Shown one piece after another: positions 53,601-64,000 of a stretch of DNA of 64,000 nucleotides (position 1 is its first letter; each line of letters begins with the position of its first letter). Origin of the DNA: Ooceraea biroi (Eukaryota; Arthropoda; Insecta; Hymenoptera; Formicidae); contig NC_039506.1 in NCBI RefSeq assembly GCF_003672135.1, positions 17,608,001 through 17,672,000 on the forward strand, in the 5' to 3' direction. A program made the position numbers and the translations under genes. The notes under the pieces were generated by a model. It was not told the DNA's origin. It made no database searches and was given only the letters and a program-made list of their open reading frames with translations.

Positions 53601-55661
53601 CGGAAAAGTATCGTACGTATTATACGCTTTTACGTCATTAATTTTACTTTGGATAAAATTCCTGCGAAAATAAGTCATCCGTATCCAACTACTTAAAAAG
53701 CTGAGCAGTTTTATAATTGGCGTTGACAACATTTTTCCTACGATATATCGAGTCTATCTCAATCTATACTTGATTCGTAGAGAAAAAACTAATCTATATT
53801 TAATGAATGTGTCGTATCATATATTATACATATAATACATCTATACATGCTTGACACTTGATCATGATAATGTTCGTTCCTATCGTTTATTTTTCATCCG
53901 ATGAGTCAGATACTAGAATCAAAGTTTCAAAATTACCGAATTGTTTGTTTTCCTTTCAACTCTTCTTCGCTAAGGTTCCACGTGTAATCGAGTCACTTTA
54001 TGCAATAAAGATCGTGACGCGTAATTTAAACTATTAATTAAGGCAACACGATGATATTCAAGACGATTCGTACTCTGATGTCATATCTCCCATTTTATCA
54101 TTTGATTCTTCTCATCCGTCGTGATAATTTAGCCGATTTCGTCGAGTTTTGTCGATGATGACGACGTTGATACTTGACAAAACGTTGATATATTTATTAT
54201 CTATATTACATTGCATAAATTAGTAGTTGCATACCCATACATACGCGCGCCCACATACACGTCATTCGTATACCGATTTCAAAGTCAAAGTATTTTTGTA
54301 CATCTTCTCCGCTTGCTAAAGATGCAGCGACATTCAAGAAACCGTGGCGATCGATTAATCTTAAAATTCCAAAAACAGAAGAAAAGAAAATTACATTAAA
54401 GTTGGGAGAAAAACTCAGTTATTATTAAATCAGAGCACCGTGCTCTGATATTGCGCTTTGAATGTAAAACGACGACGAGAGGAAATCAATGATTTCATAT
54501 ATAAATGAAGATGTTGCTGTCCGTGTATGGAGTCTGTTGAGCAGTCAAGTGTCCTATCTGATTGACAATGCCGTTTTGCATTCTCTTATGTATTTCCATA
54601 AGAATCGCTTTAATGTACCTCTCTGCCAATGAAACATCTCCATTTCTCTATCTTTGCATCTCGCTTGCATTTCTCTGCATTCATCTCACATTTATACCGT
54701 TCGTCGAGTTTGCACTCGCAATTACGTAGTTTTGTTACATCGATATTTTGGCGAAACAATTCACGTAGGAATCTTTCTCACTTTCACAAACTCGTGCAAA
54801 TGACTGAAAAATTGAACGAATAATATATTTCTAACTTAACTAACAGCAAACAGCGGCACGTTATACGGTGTTTAGATGTTTGTTGTACGCGACAGTGTTA
54901 TAATTATTCAAGTATCTCGTAGTGAGACGCACATCAGATTTTCTCTGTCTCGATGATTCTTTCATGAAATTCCGATTAATTGGTGTCGGGAGTCACACAG
55001 TGCGTCGCGAAACGTTAAAAATATCACAAAGAATATTTATTCCCTCTTTCTCTTGGTCGATCCAGCTTATCGTTGCGTCGTACATTGGCGTATTCGAAGA
55101 TCGCCTTTTATCCGTTGCTATTTAAAGACCTTAAAGTCGCTTACCTTGCGAAAATCCAGTGGGTGTAAGAGAACACTCGATCATTGCACGTCGCAAGTCG
55201 ATCCCGCGCTCGTGTTAACTTGCGTAACTACATCCCGAGTATTTCGATGTATCTCCTCGCGAGGAGAACAAATGTACGAGAAAAAACTGCTTCGTGAGAA
55301 TCGCGGGAAGCACTGTAAATGGTCTGCCCACTAAATCATCGACCGATCGAAACTTTCGCCACTAGTCTCTCCTCAAGGTATCTCTCTTGCTCGATTTTCA
55401 TCCCGTATTCCACTGACACGGCGTGAGATGATCCGATCTCCACGCGTTTATCCTGGTAGGTCCCGTGTAGTAGATGGTCCTGACGCGGTTGTCGGCAATC
55501 CGTATATCCGTATAGAGTATAGGACAAACGATGAGAAAGGTTTGAGAGAGAGAGAGAGAGAGCAAGAGAACAGTACTAAATCACCGTCGTCGGCGGCAGC
55601 GGGACCCGGGGGAGATTCTCGAAGAGATGCCGCTCGAGGGAGTGTCCTCCTCCTTCGGCAT
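47604..55661 (-). CDS. TMEM200-family two-pass membrane protein, complete
   Basis: Eight exons: 55661-55585, 52406-52355, 51472-51370, 50602-50471, 49526-49087, 48972-48747, 48645-48384 and 48255-47604. Phases 2, 0, 1, 1, 0, 1, 2 close to give 647 residues. The family core is VVRGKV (about 44-49), membrane segment 1 (about 60-80), a short loop, and GPVVMGLGGFIVVAA opening segment 2 (about 113-133), followed by EARDSAAK. Vertebrate TMEM200A has VVRGKI, then GPFTMGIGIFIF and ENRDKETK at the same places. The loop holds three sequons (NIT, NES, NLS), so it is probably extracytoplasmic, with basic N-terminal and long C-terminal regions in the cytosol. The tail is basic and Ser-rich to about residue 470 (RKRNS, RRQSRHPK), then strongly acidic, ending YVEDDEV. 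Function is unknown in the family. Exon 1 has no family similarity and rests on ATG, donor and phase; exons 2-5 are strongest. Confidence 0.8.
49975..50047 (+). tRNA. tRNA-Thr (anticodon TGT)
   Basis: A complete cloverleaf reads without an intron. The acceptor stem GCCTCCA pairs with TGGGGGC, with one G-T pair. The D arm contains the A box (TAGCTCAGGGGTTAGAGC). The anticodon stem CTGGT/ACCAG carries loop CTTGTAA with anticodon TGT at 50008-50010. The T arm contains GAGTTCAAATC (B box) and the discriminator base is A. It is nearly identical to animal tRNA-Thr(UGU). It sits inside the TMEM200-family intron between 49527 and 50470, on the opposite strand. Confidence 0.95.
50059..50068 (+). terminator. 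RNA polymerase III terminator of tRNA-Thr
   Basis: A run of about ten T bases begins 11 bases after the tRNA 3' end, the usual pol III stop signal. Confidence 0.8.
52407..55584. other. TMEM200-family intron 1, no gene seen
   Basis: AT-rich intronic DNA between coding exons 1 and 2. It contains an imperfect palindrome at 54429-54449 (ten-base arms around one C). No conserved protein is seen on either strand. Confidence 0.6.
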
Positions 55662-55696
55662 CACCTGTTGGTATCGCGCCGTGACCCCGGTCACGG

Positions 55697-55703
55697 TTTT
55701 ATA
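55697..55703 (-). promoter_or_regulatory. Possible TATA box of the TMEM200-family gene
   Basis: TATAAAA on the minus strand, about 36-42 bases upstream of the predicted ATG. Canonical spacing would leave a leader of only about 11 bases. Alternatively CCAACAG just before GTGATG is an acceptor, and the true promoter lies further upstream. Weak. Confidence 0.2.
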
Positions 55704-58050
55704 CGGGGTGGCACGCTGAAAATCCGTGAGCGACGCAGCGCCTACCAGTGCGCATTCGCCGACACGGCAGATCGATGTGTGTTATATCGCGAGAGCTTCT
55801 CTCCACTCTCCAAGAGGATAAGGATCCCTCGCAAGCGTTTCTCTCTTCTTCTCTCTCGACGGTCGGTTATGAGCGCGGTTATACGCTGGTTCACCGCTGT
55901 TATGCATTTATCCGTCGATTTCACGGCGTATCAAATGCTATGCCTGTCGCGGCCAGGTAGCGTGCGAATGACAATCTTTCTGGTAGATTCGTACTTATAC
56001 ATGCGAGCCTAGTTATTCCCGTGACAAGTATTTAGATGTGCAGAAAGTTATACCAGGTTAATTTGATCAAATTATACGTTACAACGTAGCATGATTCTAT
56101 TTTTATTCATTCGTACGTGTAGTGATGAGATACAATAAATATCGAAATTTATACACTAGATTTTTTCCGATATCAGTTACTTTTTCGCAACTATTCGTGT
56201 AAAGTTTCAATTAATTACCGTCCTATTGTATATCGACTTTAAAATGTTTCTATAATAATTAAGAAATTTTATTACGGCGTTTGGGAAACAATAATCGAGT
56301 AAACAACAGTGTTTGATTGATTTTGTAAATAATATTTATTAGATAATGTGTGCTTATGGGTATTAGGTAACATAACGTACTCTAGGGTCCTTCATAGAAG
56401 GCGTACAAATCATTGTTCCAGCAATGTCTTCTAGATTAACGTAGATAAAATCGCTGCCGTTGCGATCGTCTTCCGCTCGTCGGCCGCTTTTCGCAAAACT
56501 CGTTTCCTTACGCGAAATAACAATTTTGTTTGAATATTTGACATTTAAAATCGAATCTGTTTGTTTCGCCGAGGTTGACGAGTTTATCACCTTTCGCATT
56601 TATCGTGCAAAGTTTGCGCAAGATTATTTAATTGTTTCAATAATTTGCCTATACGCTGCAACAATTTACTCGACGTATCATGTGCGATATTTGCAAGCTT
56701 TTAAAGGTTTTCGAAAGATCTCTTTCAACCTATCACGCTTTATCGCTTATTCTTTTTACTTGTATACCAAAATTTAACGACCGTAATCTACTATCAAGAA
56801 AGTTCGAGTATAAATGCTGTTAATTCATTGGCTAAAATGGTTTGTAATAGAATATCGATGGCGTATAGTAGTATAAGAATGAAATTGAATTTTATAGCGA
56901 AGTAAGCGCGTCTAATTAATGTAAAGCTACTTAGCAAACGGCGAGTTATGCGCCATATATCTCGTCGATAAGCCGATACGCAGCATATTTAAAAAAAAGA
57001 TTGTTTTTTAAAAATGCGCAAACTGTCCCTACGATAAGGGTCCAATAAAACTAATTAACTATTCGCGGAAACAACCTCGTCATTTCATGATACGATTCGA
57101 TTTTATTGCCGCATTTCAGACGCATCTACGACGATCGATTCGAGAGGTTCTCTTTCGTTCTCTATCGTTTCTAACATCAAACCAACCCAAACGTCTAAAG
57201 TTAGTGCGTACGCGCGTGTTCTAAATTTACCTTTCTCGCACTCTAACTAAAACTGCAAGTAAATGTACCACTTGTAAATGTGTTTCCGTAAATTTATCGA
57301 AACCGGTGTGTGTACACTCGAAAAATGTGGTTCGACTTTCTTTAAAAAATTCTCAATTAATTTGCATTTCTAATCTCTTTGCATTCTTCCGCATGAGTTG
57401 TTTCTCTCATTCATACATTTATATTCTTTCTCTCTCTCTTTCTCACACACACACACGCATTTCTTCGTTATATATGGAATGTTCCACAATTATCACCGCC
57501 CTTTCTCTTTAACAATTCTTTCAATACTGCAAATTTCAGATTTTTTAAGTAAAAGTTGTTAAGCTTTTGATTCGTCAAAAAATTGAAAGATCTTTCTTTT
57601 TCTAACTTAAAACGTCTACTTTTAAGATATCTTTTTCACATAGACACAAAGTTTTAATCTAATTTTTCTCATCAAGATATTTAAGTCATTGAATATAAAA
57701 AATTAAAAATTCTCTCTGGATATGAAAATTTTATCAAAGAATTCATAGCTGAGGAATGGCGATAGTTTTTTTCTGGACATCCTACATATGCATACGGTAT
57801 ATATTTATCTGTTGTCATATGGATAATAGCAAGTGAATTAGTCTCATGCACATTTTACGTGCGCAAGTACATTGATGCCTAATTTGCATAGATATTAATG
57901 TAATTACGCACATATTAATATATACACTATAATTACGTTCATAGGATGTCATGTACATGTATGTTTCTTTTTTTCATTTCCTCTCTCCCTTTTTCTCTTC
58001 CTGATTGTGTGTGTCTATTTGTAATGTATGCACATACATATGCGTATATG

Positions 58051-58073
58051 TATATATATATATATATATATAT
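58051..58073. repeat. (TA)n microsatellite
   Basis: About eleven TA units inside a longer TA/CA-rich block in the TMEM200-dipeptidase spacer. Confidence 0.85.
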
Positions 58074-61000
58074 TTACGCACATGTATATATATACTATGT
58101 TTCTTAGATAATAAGTATCGATAATGTCTCTTGTCTATAGCATTAAGAATTAGTTTATTAAAACTTTCTCTATATCGCCTTCATTTTCATAATGTCTTTA
58201 TTTGGCCATATGTTAATCCTTGCAATGTTAAATGTATTTTCGTCACACACACACACACACAGTTAAATTTCGTTTTTCTTTCGTTCTCTTTCTCTCTCTC
58301 TTTCTATCTTGCTTTCATCCTGTCACATAATCAATTTTTCTAAAAACTTTTACACGCTGTATATATAGTCATCGAACAGCTCGAGGCATCCTGCTGATTG
58401 TACTTGTATTTGTTGATAATAAAGTTCTCCTTAAACGCCTCCCATTCCGTCTCTCGTTCCCAAGTTTTCGCAACGATAAACGGCGACGCTCTTTAGAACG
58501 ATATTTCCGAATGCTCCAACTCGTCACCTTTTCTAGGATTCATCTCGAGCGTTCGACAAAGCGATAAATCGAGAATGCGAGCGCACGAAAGTTTCACGTC
58601 CTCGACAAAGTTTGCAAAATGGAAAATTTACGGCTACCCGCTCTTTCTCGGACCATGTACGAGTGTTCAACGTTGATTCGATTCTCGCGTTTAGCTTGGT
58701 GACAGTCGGTGATGTTACTTCTCCTGCAAAGAGTCTTTATCTCAAGAGTCGGTGAAAGTTGCAATCTGTCTTTCATTAAATTGAAAGTATCATCTTGGTC
58801 GAATGTGGAAATTGTTAAGTCAAAATAAACTTGGACAATATCTCGGCGAATATCTCGTTGGTGTTCATAGGCGTGCGTTTTATGCGAAACAGCATTGTGA
58901 CAGCGCGATTGATTTTTCTTGCATTTACATCATTGAACTATCCGAAAGTCGTAATAAAAAGAGAGATATGTAGAGCCCTTCCCGTGTGAGTGGTTTACCT
59001 TTCCAAATCATACCTTTGCCGAGATAGCGAAATCGGCAATCTTGGTAAAGACTGAATCAAGTGATTTGTTGTCGCTCGTATTACTCGATATATCGGTATT
59101 CGACCGCAAAACTTGTTTCGCGGTAAGTGATCGGGAGTACATTATCCTCATCGAATGAAGTGAAAAATATCGTAGCTACGGTCAGAAATGTGTCGCGTTA
59201 TGATCTCTCTCTCTCTCTCCCTCTCTCTCGAGTACATATGTACTATTACGATCTGATTCGCTCCTTCTGCCGGCTGTACGGTTGTATCTCAAAACTACCA
59301 GTACCAGTACAGTATTTTCATAACCGATTATTCATTTCTATTATATTTAATATTCATGCAAAGCTAATTCTTCTTTAACGAAAATATCGTCAAACAGCTT
59401 ATCGTACCGCAATTTTTACGTTCTAGCATAAGATATCGGGCTAATCAAAATTTCCGAAATTAAAGTTAATTATATTTCCGCTCGCAATACTTGGATTGTT
59501 CGTGGCTATCGACTGCTCAGCATTAAAATTATGGCATTATGGCAAATTTGGCCCTTAGTATCTGTCATTGAAATATGTTCCGAGTTGTTTGGGACACTGC
59601 AGGCGTATAGCGCACTGCGAGTACAAGCACGTACGCGTCTACTCAGTCATGATTGAATACATTCTATTGTATCTAACGGACGCATCCTACGTCCCGTCAA
59701 ACTCGCCCATTATTGTGCGTTTAGACATGTTATATTATTAATTGTATATAATATAATAAGTATAATATCATTAATCTGAGTTTCTAGGCAGTTGCGTGTG
59801 TGAGTTGTTTATGTTATACACGTTTTTATGTAGCTAAGATTTCTTGTTCGCTTTTCTTTTCTCTTCTCATCACTTTCTTGCACTTTTCCTCTGATTTCGC
59901 TCTATGTTCGATTCGCGCTATGTATCATCTTAGAAAAATGAATTCTACGCATACACAATTGTGATCATTCTACTTGTGTTACGTTTTACAAAATGAACAC
60001 TGTTTCATCTATCGGAAGAATAATTCGTCGAGCTATTCGAGAAAAGAATGTTTCACGTTTGTCTCTTTTCTTCTAATGTTCCTTTTTTGATTTTTTTGTA
60101 TTTTGTATAATGGCTTAGGTAAAATGTAAACGCAAGCGTCATTTCAAAAGAGACAAATCAAACTCGAGAATCACGGTACGTCGATTCGTTTAATTTAAAT
60201 TAATTTCGCCGATATTATCAATAAATAAAAAATAACAGACATTTACAATTAGATTTGACGATTTTCGCGTCCACATTCTCGAAACGCTCGAAATTATTCC
60301 AGTTCTTCACGATACCTTTGACAATAGGATCTCTTTTCTCAATCCCGAATGAATGCCCATGCGTTCGGCTATATTACTCGCTCGTATATCGCTCTCGGAG
60401 AATGATTATCTAAGTATTCCTTCGACTCAAATCGGTTCACAGCATTTGTCTCAGCGTTCGCTCGTGTTTCACCACGCGCGAAGGAAACATCTTACAAATG
60501 ATTTATAAAGAATAATCGTGACGATCATTTTCCTTCATCGAAACGTAGTCGAAGGATTCATCAAGGGTTTACACATTACAGAAACGCTGTAGAAAGAACG
60601 GTATGCACGTATATCTTCCTGACGCCCTAATCGGTGGTATTGAGCAAAGTGCCGTAATTACATACTTGTTAGACTTACTCTGTACGAATTAGAAATTATG
60701 CATATCCTCCTATTGGTCGTTTATGCTACTTAATAGTAGACTACCTGGCGGTTACTTGCATTATTGCTGCTAAAATGTATGTAAAAGAGAACTGTATCTC
60801 GCTACTATGGTTAATCGTAAATTCCTTTTTTTTATTTTGACCATTTTAAACATATCTGCTAGATCTCTTGAGACAAATGCATTTTGTTAGCTTTAATTTG
60901 AGGAAAAAGGAATTTGGGTCTTTTGCTCAATCGAAAATCGAATTTTGTCGCAGAGAGAAATTCAGCCAACGATTGCACATATCTTTGGTATGTTAATGAT

Positions 61001-63340
61001 CGAATCCTTTAAATTCTTGCATTTTTCTTAACAGATTGCAAAAGCATGTCGTTTGTCGGGAGTTTAGAGTCAAGAGTTCTTTGACAATTTCTATGAACAA
61101 ACATTCCATTGTTCGTGAAATGACGTCGCAGGTTAAAGGCATTGATTGTTCTCACAAATGCACAAGTTATTGGTCATTATTTTAAATGGCGCAAGTTGAT
61201 ACATCCTAGATTCGTGCGAATGCAACGTTCTTTTGTAAATACTGAAAATTATTATATGTCATTTTCGGTATAGACAACTCGCGTAGCGATAGTTCTCGAA
61301 AGATATAGATTGCGTTAAGTTTTCTTTTCGTGATTCGTTTAATTAACGTTTTATTTTTTTTTCGTAAAACTTGTGACTATACGACGATTCAGGATGACAG
61401 ATTTCTCGTGTAGTCAGATGCTGGCTGGTTAGCTGGATAGTGTCGGATAGTGCGTACTATCGGACCTATCACGTTGTGAGAAACTTGTAAGCGCATGTGA
61501 ATTGCAACTTGAAATTATCAATGAAGTCTTCCTAACGCAATTCTGTTGTATTGTTTAAATTGTCAATGTGAACAATCTATCGCGATGTTTTCGAAACTGA
61601 TGATTTCAAAGGAGTCAAGATCATTGTAAGATAAAAGCATGGCAGTGTTCATCGGTATATTGATAACGGCTAGACTCACGGGTTACGTATGCACTCGAGT
61701 AAGCATAGTCGAAATAGAACGCGGATTAGTACGATATGCGATGTAATGCAAGCTACGTGCCGAATACATTTCACGTTGATAGCTGACGCTCTCTGGTGAA
61801 TCGATTTAATTAAAAGCGTCAAGTGCCGTCGTCTACTGATGCATGTTAGATGAAGTAATGTTAATTTCATATTTTGTATAAAGCAATCAATTCTCGAAAA
61901 AGACGAAAATAAAAGAGATACGAAAATTGACACTGACACGAAAATTTGTCGATTTATCGCGTTGCTATTACAGAAATTTGACATAAAACAAGACTTTGTT
62001 TTCCTTCCTTTTGTTGACGCGTATACAAACATTTTTTCAAGTTTCAGTGAATCGCTAAAGATTTTATATTCTTTTCATCGAATTCTTAATCTTATATCAG
62101 GATTTCGTTACATTTGCACATTATATAAGTGCACTTGTCTGATTCGACATTCATATAAGACATAAGAAGTTTCGAAATACCGTTGGCAAATACCGCAGTA
62201 ATCAATGGTATTTTTATTGACAAATTTCGAGTCACTTCTTCTTAACAACCATCAAAATATCAATAATTTCTCTTAATAAAATTATATAAGTGTTTGAATA
62301 CGAATAGTTTTCCGTATATTAAGTTTGAAAAATCTAAAAAGGAAATTTCTCTACATGAAACAACTCAGATGATAGAAATATCTATAAATTTTGCATGAGT
62401 ATGTAAAATGTGTATGAGTTTATAACTCTTGCATAACGTAGGAACGAATATTTCTCAGTATTCAGGACATTTTTTCAAAATATATGTACAATATAGTCTC
62501 GTTAATTTACCTAAAAATTACAAAAGTACTATTTGCCTCTTGATGTGTGATTGTGATCTTCCTGCTGAATGTATATATAAAGAACGCTAACAAGTATAAT
62601 GCCTGAGATGATAATCGTGTTATGTCGGCTTTTATTTCCGAAGCGTTTTGCTGTCGGAAATTCTTTGTAATCGAGCATTATAGTTGCTGCAATCTGTTTG
62701 TAGTTACTTGTACTACACCCAGATAGCTATCTGTTTTCATTCTGATTCTGTTTTATTATTCTAACGTGTAAAGTTCGTGCTGGTGATAAATACGATACGA
62801 GAATCAGACGGCTATAATTGGTATCAAATGTACGCTAAGAATAAACAAAGAATAAATCTCTTGCAAGAGAGTTTTTCCCGAGGATCCGTTCGATCGTTCT
62901 TGAGATTCGCGAAATAATTTATACAAGCTGTTTAAAACAAATCTTTCTAAATGTATCTTGATAGATTGCAAAAATTGCAATTCGTAAACTTGTATTCTGT
63001 GTCTGTGATTATTCCAAATTAGAATGCACCGCATACTTGAAATGATATCGTTTGCGATGCAAGTTGCAAAGCAATGGTCAAGTTTCCGGATATATTCGAA
63101 ACGAGTTTCGAATCTGGACGGAAACGCCGGGCGAACAATTGCAATATGTTATATGTCAATAATTTACGAGCATGGAGAAAGTATCGATTTAAAATTGAAA
63201 AATTTTTCGTCGTAATCGGCATCACACCATCGCGAACAGCGTTAATCCTGAGATTTTGAAGACTGTTGGGGACGAGTAGAGAGATACGAAGGATCCTCGA
63301 TGCCATCAATTCCGCGGAGAGATTGGTCTCGCGGTAAAAT

Positions 63341-63346
63341 TTTATT
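63341..63346 (-). other. Probable polyadenylation signal of the dipeptidase gene
   Basis: AATAAA on the minus strand, about 250 bases after the dipeptidase stop codon. Motif match at a plausible distance. Confidence 0.45.
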
Positions 63347-63593
63347 TAAGGCGCGATGAGATCCTCGAAGTAAAAATCGGCAGTCATTTTGCGGTTTCGT
63401 CGATCAAGTTTGGCCGTTTTAGAGAGATTAGAGATGGATCCGTGGAGCCTTCTCATAGAATGAGTTTTTCGCAGCTTCTGACGATTTGGGGCACGCCTTG
63501 TCCTCACAGACTCCAGTAATACCGTGATACTCGCAGAATTTTCGATGATCGCACAAAGTCGAGAAATCCCGGCACCAGTGTCCTCAAAGAGGA

Positions 63594-64000
63594 TCAAGAT
63601 GCGCCGTAGACACAGGCCGAGTTGTCCGGTGGGCTGATCTTTTCGACGGGTAACACCGCTGCCCTGTGCCACTCGTCACGAACCTGTTGTCGAAAAAGAT
63701 ATTTTTCTCTGAATTTCTTTTACAACAGTGCGTTGTGACAAGATAATTTCATATGTTCCAACGATAAATGTGCAAAAGTGTCGAGTCATGTCGCGTCCAA
63801 TTAGCTAAAGTATCTTCTATTCATAACCGTCGTGAACGCAAGTCGTAGAAACGATAGCCTGCGTTCGATAAAAAAAATCAGATGCATCACCTGTTCGACT
63901 TTTGCGAATACTCTGAGTAAGTTGAGGCCAGCCAGTTTCTTGATGTCTTCCTCCGTCCATGTCGGATCTTCTAGCAGAGTAGCCAATAGTTGCGGATACC
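63594..64000 (-). CDS. Membrane (renal-type) dipeptidase, C-terminal two exons (partial, runs off right edge)
   Basis: The penultimate exon runs from the window edge (64000) to 63891; its full codons start at 63998 with YPQLLATLLED. The last exon is 63683-63594. They join in phase 0 at CAG|GTGATG and CAACAG|GTT. The peptide has WTEEDIKKLAGLNLLRVFAKVEQ, the hallmark C-terminal helix of peptidase family M19 (vertebrate forms read EEDIRKVAG and NLLRV), then VRDEWHRAAVLPVEK and the end DNSACVYGAS. These zinc enzymes hydrolyse dipeptides and, in mammals, leukotriene D4, usually at the outer cell surface by a GPI anchor. The metal-binding residues lie in exons outside the window. This terminal exon has no hydrophobic GPI-signal tail, so this isoform may be secreted or soluble, or another 3' exon may exist. 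Confidence 0.88.

Larger units (their letters stand above)
55704..63593. other. Intergenic region with dipeptidase 3' UTR at its right end
   Basis: About 7.9 kb of AT-rich DNA with no supported exon. Simple repeats include (TA)n at 58051-58073, (CA)n at about 58244-58261 and (CT)n at about 59203-59229. Open frames are short and unrecognised. The last 250 bases are the dipeptidase 3' UTR. Confidence 0.55.

Noticed and set aside
55428..56012. 194-codon plus-strand open frame
   Set aside because: Antisense to TMEM200 exon 1 and its upstream GC-rich region; no homology.
63346..63672. 108-codon frame overlapping the dipeptidase last exon in another frame
   Set aside because: Starts at GTG, is out of phase with the dipeptidase join and runs into the likely 3' UTR.
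1..64000. Transposons, CRISPR arrays, operons, integrated viral genes
   Set aside because: No transposase, reverse transcriptase, long terminal repeats, regularly spaced repeats or viral proteins could be seen on either strand.

Overview
This is eukaryotic DNA, and it reads as insect. Genes are split by GT-AG introns with conserved protein families in the exons. There are no operons and no bacterial signals. The intronic DNA is CpG-rich and full of short microsatellites, with no recognisable transposon. That, plus a Daughterless N-terminus close to the fly protein, suggests a hymenopteran, perhaps an ant; the order is inference only.

Six protein genes and one tRNA gene can be supported. From left to right:
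(1) daughterless (da), the class I bHLH E-protein, minus strand. Its first five coding exons lie at 29618-16105, behind a TATA+Inr core promoter at about 29769-29734. The bHLH exons lie beyond the left edge. Two phase-0 exons with their own ATG (425-613 and 11378-11428) look like alternative first exons.
(2) A homologue of type-1 angiotensin II receptor-associated protein (AGTRAP/ATRAP), minus, six exons, 31841-30532.
(3) HAPSTR1 (C16orf72), plus, five exons, 33548-35509.
(4) The Sans/USH1G scaffold (ankyrin repeats plus SAM), minus, seven exons, 44666-39794.
(5) A TMEM200-family two-pass membrane protein, minus, eight exons, 55661-47604, with a plus-strand tRNA-Thr(TGU) gene inside one intron.
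(6) The 3' end of a membrane dipeptidase gene, minus, running off the right edge.

All exon models were assembled by hand from splice sites, reading-frame phase and family similarity. Phases close exactly for every join listed. The genes are unrelated housekeeping or developmental loci and do not form a pathway. Most DNA between them is da introns (about 29 kb), UTR and simple repeat.

No novel multi-gene system is visible. The most interesting points are the alternative da first exons, a perfect 28-bp hairpin at 9545-9603, an exon-duplication signature in HAPSTR1, a GC-AG intron in Sans, and the retention of an ATRAP homologue in an animal group not known to have an angiotensin receptor.
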